A stretch of DNA of 64,000 bases from Acanthamoeba lenticulata (taxonomy: Eukaryota; Discosea; Longamoebia; Acanthamoebidae). The notes under the pieces are model-generated. The model searched no databases, was not told the origin of the DNA, and saw only the letters and a list, made by a program, of their open reading frames with translations. Shown here one piece after another: positions 33,312 to 41,698 of the stretch. Within the stretch, counting starts at the first letter, position 1, and each line of letters starts with the position of its first letter. Location: the NCBI GenBank assembly GCA_002179805.1, contig NAVB01000132.1, positions 1-64,000 of the forward strand, in the 5' to 3' direction. A program made the translations under genes and the position numbers.

Positions 33312-36300
33312 TTAGAAAAACGGCCAGGGCGAGGGGACGGTGACAACGTGGCCAAAGGCAAGCAGGATTTTCATGTCAGGCCCAAATACGAGCACGTTAC
33401 CCAAAGCTTGATTGTTCTTGAAGGTTTCTACGTGATGATGCGCCAGCTCGGAGCCCTGTGGCGAACGGATCGTTGGTTGTAAAGAAAGAGAAGAATGACA
33501 AAGAGAGACGAACATACGTTTGTTGGCTTGAGGACCAGCACGAAGCTCGCATCATCTGCTGCCGGCATTACGTCCTCCACCCTTGGGTGACGGTTTATAA
33601 AAATCAAATTTACAAAAATTTAAAAAAAAAAACAATAAACAATAAACAAACACGAGGAATGAAGTGATGGTATGTACCGGCACGTCAGCAAGGCCGCGTG
33701 TATGAACAAGATCAGTTGAACGCCACGCTTCAGCTCCATCTGCCGCTTATCGCCAGTGCCGGACATGAGGCTTGCAGACAAGGTGACCTGCACGGTGAAG
33801 CTCTCCACCGCCGCCACTGCTGCTGCTGCTGCTTTTGATCCCATCCCTGCACCAGCGTCGGCGCTTGCTTGGCTGACAGGCAGTAGCACGACGCCGCGCG
33901 TGAGCCCGAGACGAGCCTCCTCCCGTTTCTGCGTCTTGCTCTTTGCGTGGATGTCGTCGTTCTTCTCCTTCTCGGCCTCGTCTGTGTCTGTGTCGAGGCG
34001 CTTCAGTTGGAGGCCCACCAGGGCGCCCGCCTCGGCGTACGGCCTGTGCCCCATGTGGAACAGCCATTTGAATCGATAAGCCAACACACGACGAACGCGA
34101 GCGCGCACGAGCCCAAAAGAAAGAAGGTGCGAGATTGCAACGTACACATGGCGGTTGTAGCACTCGATCCGCTCGACGACGAACGTCTTTGTCGTCGTCG
34201 TTGTGACCAGCCGCTGCTGCGCCTTCTTGCTGGTGTTGCTGATCTTGCTTCTCTTCGCGATGACTGCCTGGAGCAGGTGGCCCTCGTGCACGACGCCCGA
34301 CTGCACAAGTGCCGCCACCACGACTTGTTTCACCGCCTTGTCGTTGTCAACACCGGTGGACGACGACGTGGAGGACGAGGAGGGGCCGGACAAGCGGCCC
34401 ACGATTGGATGCAGCACAGACACGCGCGTGGCCGCAAACACGCGCCGCCGCGCCAGCAGCTCTGAGCCGCCCCACCATCAAGACGGCGTCAACCAACCAA
34501 CCAAGTAATGAATCAGGCTCGCTGCTGAAACGCACGCACCGCAGGGCAAGGACGACCACGATGAAGATGAAGGCGACCAAGAAGATGAGCCGAGTTCAGT
34601 GGTGCAGCAGCTGCCGCACGAGGCCTCATCGGCCAGGCGCTCCACGGCCTGCGTCAGCGTTGGGCCCGAATACCTGCATCAAGATTATAATGATTAAAAA
34701 GAAGATAAAAAAAAAAATTGTTTTAAAAAATGATGAATGGACAGGAGCCACGGGCAGCGGCACACCCACACAATCACATACACATGCACATACACACCAC
34801 CAGATAGAGGGGAGGAAGGACGCACCATCCCCAGTAAGGCGTCGGTTCTACCAGATTGGTCCCATCCCAGGCAGATATCGGCACCAGTATCACATCTAAT
34901 TTGTTTTTGATTTTATGTTTTGTTTTTTTTTTGGTCGAATAAATCAACAAACTAAACAAAAATGTTGTCTATGAGAAAAAGGATAAGAGATACAGTGGTG
35001 CACCTTCGGTGCGGAATCCAGCTCGTGCAGTCATGTTCAGCACGTCCTCAGTGATCTCCTGAAGAGAGGCGATCGTCCACAAACATAAACAAAAATAAAA
35101 TGGAAAATTTAAAAAAAAAACCTAAAAATCCTCAACGCCAAGTTTCAGGAGCGAAGTGGGCACGCACAGCGAAGCGAGCTTGTTGATTGTGGCGGACGCC
35201 ATGGTGGTCAATTTTGTTCACGGCCACGATGAGCCGAGTCATGCCCACCGCCCGGGCCACCTTCAAGAAAGCGAGAGTCCCGCCCCAGCTGTAGTAGTGG
35301 CCACTGGCGAATCCAACTTCATATTCGCCCTGGCAGGCGGCAACGACTAGCACCGCCGCATCGCACATCGACGCTCCCTGTTTAGCCGTGTTTTTTAATA
35401 TATATATATATTCTATGATAAGCCAAACATAACGCTGAGAACTCGTAAATAAGTTGTTAACAAGAGGGAGGTGCATGTCGCATCGTTGTTCACGTACGTC
35501 ACAGGCGTTTTTGTGAAAGTCTCTGTGGCCGGGCAGGTCGATAAACTCAACCACGTGGCCATTGGGCAGCGTGCACGACTTGCTGTGCCAGTTGATCGCT
35601 GTTGTTGTGTTTTTATTATAAATAATAATATTTTAAATTTTGTTAGTACTGTTCAACTTTGTTCTTCTCGGGAGGGAAGCGAGCGCGTACAGATGCCTCG
35701 CTCGCGTTCGATACGCAAAGAGTCCAAACACCAGGAATACATGAACGAGTTCTTTCCGATGTAGGAGGACTCCCGCCTACCGACTTCCAGCTCGTCCGGC
35801 GTGATGGCACCAAGCTTGGACAGCAGATGCCCTGTGCCGCAAGTGAGCGCAGCACGCAGGAATATAATGAATATTAAAAAGAAACAATAAAAAATTGACA
35901 ATTCGGTGATTCGGTGGCCACAACGCACCAGCTGAGGGTGGACTTGCCGCAGTCAACGTGGCCCATGAGGGCGAGCCGCAACGTCGGCCTAGTCGGTCTT
36001 GTTGTTGTTGTTGTTGCCTTGAGAGCGTAGTTGGGATGATGGTGACGAGAGGAGGACAGGCGAGCATGCCTGTGGAGGGCTACGTAGGTCTTGCGCCACC
36101 CTCCGTCGCCACCATCTTCCTCCTCCGAGTACAGGTTGTACACTCCAGAAGAACACGACGACGAAGAAGAAGAAGGTGGCGGTGATGAAGAGGAGGAGGA
36201 GGGGAAGAAGCGTCGGAGGGTCATGTGGCGCCAGAGCATCGCGTCGGCTGACAGCTGGTGCAACTGGCGGCAGGCAAGGCCCACGCCACGCACCACGGTC

Positions 36301-36455
36301 TCCGGCGCGTCATCAAGCACAAAAGACAGGATGTGCGCCCACACCTTGCCCCCCCCCCCGCCCAAATACGTTTAGTAAGAGAAAGCCCGTCCGTGAAGGC
36401 AGTGCAGGCGCACCTCGGGCGGAAGCGTTGGGAGCGACGCATGGTTCTCCATCAT
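33312..36455 (-). CDS. F-box domain fused to EF1A/HBS1-like translational GTPase
   Basis: Twelve exons. Exons 1-2 encode an F-box (SLPTLPPEVWAHILSFVLDD, then LACRQLHQLSADAMLWRHMT). After a Ser/Thr-rich linker comes a full EF1A-class GTPase: G1 GHVDCGKST, then HLLSKLGAITPDELEV, IERERGISINW (G2), DLPGHRDF (G3), VNKID (G4) and VPISAWDGTNL (G5). Domains 2 and 3 follow: YSGPTLTQAVERLAD, SVLHPIVGRL, SGVVHEGHLLQAV, EAGALVGLQLKRLD, LILFIHAALLTCR, DDASFVLVLKPTN and PDMKILLAFGHVVTV. Joins after exon 3 keep frame; the exon 2/3 join (35929|35831), inside the switch I approach, is off by one base with GT-AG. Not a normal EF1A: very divergent, with G2 Ser for Thr. Confidence 0.8.
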
Positions 36456-36520
36456 TTGAGTTTATGTGTTGTAGAGGTCCACCACAAGCAGGGCTAGCTG
36501 AAAAAACTATAATAATTTAT

Positions 36521-38221
36521 TTATTGTTGTGCCTCTTGGTCGTTGTCTTCTCCACCGTCCTCCTCTTGTGGGGACGTGGACAGAAAGTTGTTTCCGCCGC
36601 AGCACACATCGCGCCGTGGCAAGAGCCGCTCGTAGGCGTCGTCGCCCACCATCGCGAAACGGGCCAGAGGGGCGTAGGCACCGCCCATCAGCTCCAGCAA
36701 GCGGCCCCAAAACTGCGAACGTCGCCCCGCGTTCTGCGCCCGTGATCCGCGTCGTTGTGCAAAACACCAGACACGCATGCACATGTGAGACCACCTGCGC
36801 ACAGACAGCTGCGACGAGAAAGGTGGCGAGGGGCACCCGGTCCTCTGGCAACTTGGGAGAGAAGAGCGGCGCGCGTGGAAAGAGGACGTCTGTGGAGACC
36901 TCGGCCGTGAACCACAGGCCTTGCGCCACCTGCCGCTCTAGCACGCCCGGCGCCCATCGCTCACAGCCCCAGAAGAACCGCACGGCCGTCTCGTCGGCCG
37001 CCCGCGTGTTCTTTTCTCGTCAAAACACCCACGCTCACGCCCACGCCGCAGTAAGAATGGAAAAGTGGGCCGGAGCGCTGAGGCGAGGCGAGGTGGCGGA
37101 CCTCGAGGCTCTCCTCCCACTTGGGCCCCTTGTTGCCGGTCCCGTAGTAGAGGTTTCCCGTCGCGCGTGGGGCCGTCTGCGCCGCCGGGAGCCGAAAGCG
37201 GCTGAGCCAGTACCAGCCCCTGTGGCTCCCGCCCACGTAGGACCGGTAGGACGGCGGTACGCCGGTTCCCGACTGCTTGAGCAGGCTCTCGGGCCGGTTG
37301 AGGAGCAGCCCGAGGGCGCCGCGCTCCGGGTGGTGCTCCAGCAGGAGCACGACGGCGTGGTGCCAGCTGGGGTTGGGCATGCGTGGGTGAGCCACCAACA
37401 CGCGGCCCGGCCTCAGGTTCCCTGTTCAAAGAAGGTGATGGAGGTGATGCTGGAAAAGGTGACCTTCAAGAGAGGAGGGGCAGAGGAAGGCCATACATCG
37501 AGGCGAGGCGGTCATGCCCTCCCATAGACGCGGGTCGACGCGCCGCCACAAGTCCTGCGCAGGAAGTCGGGCCAGCTGCTCGTCCATGGCCCCCAAGAAG
37601 CTCAGCTTCTTCAGCACCTGCCAGGTTCAGGCAGGCATGCGAGGAGTCAGGTTGCCACACATAAGAACGTCAGTGGTCATGATGAGGAGTACGTCAAATC
37701 CCAATTCCATGCGCTCTTCCCACTCCTGTGGTGATGGCGGGGCTGGTCAGACCCAACGGGGGGCGGCATGCTGCGTGCAAAAGTTGGGAGCGCACTTCGT
37801 CTGTGGTGGGTTCGTGTTGAGCCCTGAACTCACGCCGCACGAGTGTGACCAGGGGCACAGGACTGCCAGCAACTAAGGGTGGGGGTGGCGCATAGCACAC
37901 GACGTCGTGCCCGCCCAGCGCGTGGTCGTACAGGGACTGAACCGGTGATGTGGGCTTCGATGTGGTGATGGGGGCAGCACTTGCCACGCTTTGCGGCGTA
38001 CCGGGGGTAGGCCATGGTTTGATTGAAGGTTCCATAACGCAGCACCACGCGAACGGGCATGGACGAGCGAGTAGAGCTTGCAGGGCTGGTAGCGCGTCAA
38101 TGGGACGTGCTGCATACATGAGACCTCGGTAAAGGCCACGCACAAGGCGCTTCCGCTCGTGCATGTGGTGGCAGTGATGTGAAGCGGCTTGTTGGCGCTT
38201 TTTCAGAGCATCCAGTACCAT
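36521..38221 (-). CDS. LYR-motif region fused to UPF0301/AlgH domain
   Basis: The C-terminal part is a UPF0301 (AlgH, DUF179) domain: WNLRPGRVLVAHPRMPNPSW, AVVLLLEHHPERGALGLLLN, SYVGGSHRGWYW and RFFWGCERWAPGVLERQVAQ, with exon joins in frame down to the stop at 36521. Upstream exons give EWEERMELGFD and VLKKLSFLGAMDEQLARLPA. The first open frame (37694-38221) carries RLVRGLYRGLMYAARP and LVRREFRAQHEP, the L-Y-R and VRxEFR marks of LYR proteins, which bind acyl carrier protein and help assemble mitochondrial complexes. Introns inside this first stretch are not resolved. UPF0301 function is unknown. Start ATG 38221 is likely. Confidence 0.65.
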
Positions 38222-38265
38222 TTTACTTTACATTACATATTTCGTCAGCCATTATAAGTAAGGCT

Positions 38266-38338
38266 GGGGGTGTAGCTCACATGGTAGAGCGCTCCGTTCG
38301 CATCGGAGAGGCAGCGGGATCGATACGCGTCACATCCA
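38266..38338 (+). tRNA. tRNA-Ala (CGC), somewhat degenerate
   Basis: 73-base cloverleaf: 7-base acceptor GGGGGTG, TA, D stem GCTC/GAGC, anticodon stem CTCCG/CGGAG around TTCGCAT (anticodon CGC), variable loop, T arm and 3' CACATCC plus A. The acceptor has one G-A mismatch, the T stem has a G-G mismatch, and the T loop reads ATCGATA instead of TTCGANT. It may be a pseudogene or a divergent functional copy. Confidence 0.65.
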
Positions 38339-38443
38339 GGATTATCTTTTATCAAAAATTTTTTTTCTGTCACAGATTAATCTCGTAAGTGTTTTTGTCT
38401 ATTAAAGGTTAATATGAAGCTAGGATCAGTGACTTCGTAAGGT

Positions 38444-38516
38444 GGCCGGTTAGCTTAGTTGGTAGAGCGTGGTGCTAATAACGCCAAGGTCGTGGGTTCG
38501 ATCCCCACACTGGCCA
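38444..38516 (+). tRNA. tRNA-Ile (AAU)
   Basis: 73-base cloverleaf with a fully paired acceptor (GGCCGGT/ACTGGCC), D arm GCTTAGTTGGTAGAGC, anticodon loop CTAATAA (AAT) on stem TGGTG/CGCCA, T arm GTGGGTTCGATCCCCAC and discriminator A. No intron. A T-rich run follows at 38519, fitting a Pol III terminator. Confidence 0.93.
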
Positions 38517-38518
38517 TT

Positions 38519-38527
38519 CTTTTTTTT
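38519..38527 (+). terminator. Pol III T-run after tRNA-Ile
   Basis: Run of T directly 3' of the tRNA-Ile gene, the usual RNA polymerase III stop. Confidence 0.6.
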
Positions 38528-38966
38528 AATTGTTTAGCTTAAAATCTTATCTTTTTTTAATGAGCGAACGGTCTCACCGGTTACATGTGCCCATACTCTT
38601 ATTGGTTCGTAGTTACCCATTAAATCTGAAACAATCATCATCGGCGAGATGAATAGATGAAGAACCGCCACGCTCTGGGTCTGGTTCGGTTGTTACAAAT
38701 GTCATACAATATGTGTGTGGGTGTTTCGAATAATAATGGTAGTGTGGTGCAGGGCGGCAGGCTGATGAGCGTTCCACACGCGCAGTCACTTGTCGCCCCT
38801 TTCGTTCTTGCTTGGTTGTGCTCTTGCCGCGCTTCTAGCTGCGTGCGATCTCGTTTTTTTGTCGGCTAGTTGGTTGACAGCCTCACGGTGTCGGGGCAAA
38901 GTTCTGCTCGTACACCCTGTGTAGCAATAAATGCGCGGAGTGTCAGGCCGATCATCTCCGCGAGGC
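38528..38966. other. Intergenic, nothing recognised
   Basis: About 440 bases between tRNA-Ile and the cyclin stop. Short ORFs lack codon bias; no RNA structure noticed. Confidence 0.4.
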
Positions 38967-40221
38967 CTAATTCGGGAACAGCGTCACTGCCCTGAAGACG
39001 TCCTCACCCCCAGAGAGCAATTCCCATCTTGAGGTGTGGTGTGTGCGCACCTCCAAATGTGATCAGCGCACTGGGAGACGCGCACAAAGTCGGACTGGGT
39101 CAGCTTGGCCAAGCGGTAGGGCCAGATAGGGGTCATCTTGAGCATACGCCGGGCTGAAGCCACCGCCGCGGCAGCCACCACGGACGGCTTGTAGTGAACA
39201 AAATTGTGGTCTGCGCCCCCGACACAAACGCAGTGAGTCAAGAAGCGTGTTGAGTGGTACCCCTCCCCGCCGCAGGGACGGGACAAGGACGCACCATGCA
39301 GGCAGACATCAACGAAGAATTCGGCGTATTCTCGCTGGCAGCGCTGGACGAGGGGGAGTCGATGGGTCGGAATGGTGGTGTTGTTGATGAACTCCTCGAA
39401 AGGCTGCACGACGAGGGCACCACCGCCATCGTAGAGGTCGAGGAAGTGCCGTGGGGTCAGGACAAGAAGGTTCCAGTCGAGCAAATCGAGAAGAAGGCTC
39501 TCCATCTTCACGATGAGTTGCGGGGTGTAGCCGTCTTGGCAGCAGCGGTTGAGGTCGTACGTGGAGGGCACCTGGCCGTCGTTCTCCTCCATCTTGGCTG
39601 TGTGCAGCAACCACAAGAAGAAGTGAACAACAAGACTTGTGGACCCACTTCACTTGAGGGTGAACGAGCACATGGGCAGCTCTCATCATAATGAGGGAAG
39701 AGAGGACAAGCACCAGCGGCATAGATGCAGGCGGTGGCCATGAGCTGGAGGCGATTCGGCGCGACGTACTGGTCAGCCAGCTTGGTAATGACGGCGTCAA
39801 GGTAAGCCACCGCGGTGTGGATAGTGAGGGGAACCAAGTTGAGGACACTCTCGCCGGTCTGCGACATCCACTCGACCAAGATCGAACGGCGGTTGATGTA
39901 ATCCGCACTGAACACCTTGGGCTTCATTGTTTGTTCCTTGGCCATCATCTCGGTTCGCATTTCCTTCCAATCTGCGCCCTGCCCGTCCACGTTGAAGCCG
40001 AGCACCTTGGGCAAGCAGGGGAGACGACGGGACTGGCCCAGCTTGTGCATGGCGAGCTTGCCCTTGCAGCGATGGTCGTAGCGGGCCAGCTCATCTGAGG
40101 TGCCTTGGCTTCCACCCATGCGCTCGTCCTCGCTCAAGTACTCCTCGTCATTGCAATCAGTCGAGGGCAGGGAAGGGGAACGGGGCCACTGGAGCTTGCT
40201 TGACGGACTCGTCGTCGTCAT
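38967..40221 (-). CDS. Cyclin
   Basis: Activator of a cyclin-dependent kinase. Four exons (40221-39714, 39597-39295, 39210-39051, 38991-38967). The cyclin box begins NRRSILVEWMSQTGESVLNL and continues HTAVAYLDAVITK, LQLMATACIYAAGKMEEN, QLIVKMESLLLDLLDWNLLV and TPRHFLDLYDGG; the second cyclin fold follows (FFVDVCLHGDHNFVHYKPSV, then AAAAVASARRMLKM). The N-terminal ~100 residues are polar and show no clear RxxL destruction box. The order NRRSILVEWM then LDWNLLVLTP suits A/B/J-type mitotic-like cyclins, but the subtype is not decided. The long gap upstream probably holds its promoter. Confidence 0.85.
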
Positions 40222-41263
40222 CTATAACAAAAATGAAAATGGCAGCCTGAAAGAAAAATCGCAACAAGGTGAGGATTTGCTCCAAATTTGGGGTGACATC
40301 TGGTGAGGTGACAAGAGGAGTTCAGCGGTGTACTTACGCTGGTGCGTGTGTGTGCTTCGTCTTGACAAGACAGAAAGGTATGTGGGGCTGCAGACTCGTG
40401 TGGGCCGTCACACAGTGCCGCGAGGTTTGTGCTCTTGTGTGTTGGCGCGCGAAGCGAATGAGGGTTGGGACGGCAGGCAGCCTCGTATTTGAGGCCAGGC
40501 GCGGAGTGGGGGGGAGAATATAATAACACAACCCCCCAACCCTCACGGTTCGGGTTTCTATCGTGTTGCACCAAGGCACACAACCAGGTGGCGGGAGGTC
40601 ACTCCGAGCGATGTCGCGGAAGCTCAGCACATGCTGCGCCAATACCTTTTGGCCGTCCCCAATTTTTTGGTCGGCCGGAGGCCGATTTTGTTGCCTCGGA
40701 CTGCGCACACTTGGGCACAGCAACGGGGAACAGAACGTCCTGCTCGCCAGCACGTAGCTTTTCGTGACCCAGGGGCCCAAAGCTGAAAAGACAGTGAAAC
40801 ACTGTCAAGGGCAGTACACTCAAACCTCGTCCTTTGCGGCGGTGCACTCAGCTAGAGGGCAGAGAGGCAGGCTTGGCACCCCCTATGGTAATAACGCACT
40901 TACGCTGGCCACGTGCGAATCAAACCAAACCCCGAGACGTAGGACAATTCGCCTTCCCGCGTCGACACTCCGGCCACAGCAGCAACCAGACGGAGATACC
41001 CAAGAGTAACTTGTGGTGGCCCACCCGGCGAAGCACGAGGCTGCAGCGCAAACGAGACGCATACCACCGAGGTGGTGAACGACTTGGAGCCAAACGCTAG
41101 CAACCGTTGGCAGCAGTGTAAACTTTTCTCTTTTCTCTTTCCTTTTCGCATGAGGCCTCTCCTTTTGTGTGTTGCGTGCAGTGAACTGCTGAGGCAACAA
41201 GGCTGCGTGCGAGGTAGTCCTGTATCCCACCAACAGAAGCGACACAAAACACGCCCGTAAACG
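40222..41263. other. Divergent intergenic region, about 1 kb
   Basis: Between the cyclin start (-) and the small gene at 41264 (+). Weak overlapping ORFs on both strands lack the strong third-position GC of neighbouring exons. No tRNA or repeat recognised; it may include 5' UTR introns of either gene. Confidence 0.4.
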
Positions 41264-41488
41264 ATGAGCGAGCAAGAAACGTCTGCACCTGCTCCCGAAG
41301 CTCCTGTGTCTGCGCCACGGCCCGTGCTGAAGAAACCTGTGCGAGGTAGGCGCCCCAGTGCACTGGACGCGATCATGGGAACCGCTGGAGTTTCTGCCCA
41401 GGCCGCCAACACCGAGTTCGTTGATGGAGTCAGTCGGAATGGCACAGTCAGATTCCATGGCAAGGCTGTGGCAGACGAGAGTTCTTAG
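41264..41488 (+). CDS. Small unknown protein, 74 residues
   Basis: Not recognised. One open frame with ATG in a purine context (AACGATGAGC). Acidic/Ala/Pro N-terminus, then KKPVRGRRPSALDAIMGTAG and VSRNGTVRFHGKAV. Mostly polar, likely disordered, no membrane segment. The 3' end lies 210 bases before the DGCR8-like start, same strand. It could be a small conserved protein or a first exon of a larger one, though the stop and the downstream sequence favour a separate gene. Confidence 0.5.
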   Translation: MSEQETSAPAPEAPVSAPRPVLKKPVRGRRPSALDAIMGTAGVSAQAANTEFVDGVSRNGTVRFHGKAVADESS

Positions 41489-41698
41489 CTCCCCCCCTCC
41501 CAAATCCCTATTCAACCTATGCTTAGTACTCTTGCTTGTGTAATGACTCCTCCACCTTCACTGTATCTACTTGCCTTCACTCCACACAAGCAATCTTTTT
41601 GGCCTCCCCAAGCAAGAATCTGCTGTTGGCTGAACAGACACATCCCATATTGGCATCCCGGGAAAAACTGGGCTCCTGCAGTTGAGAGCAAAGCAAAG

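Noticed and set aside
35396..35412. AT dinucleotide run as a functional element
   Set aside because: Short TATATA run inside an intron of the F-box GTPase gene; ordinary low complexity.
36350..36361. Run of C creating an apparent Met-Gly-rich start for the F-box GTPase
   Set aside because: It lies in an intron; the upstream exon MMENHASLPTLPPE completes the F-box.
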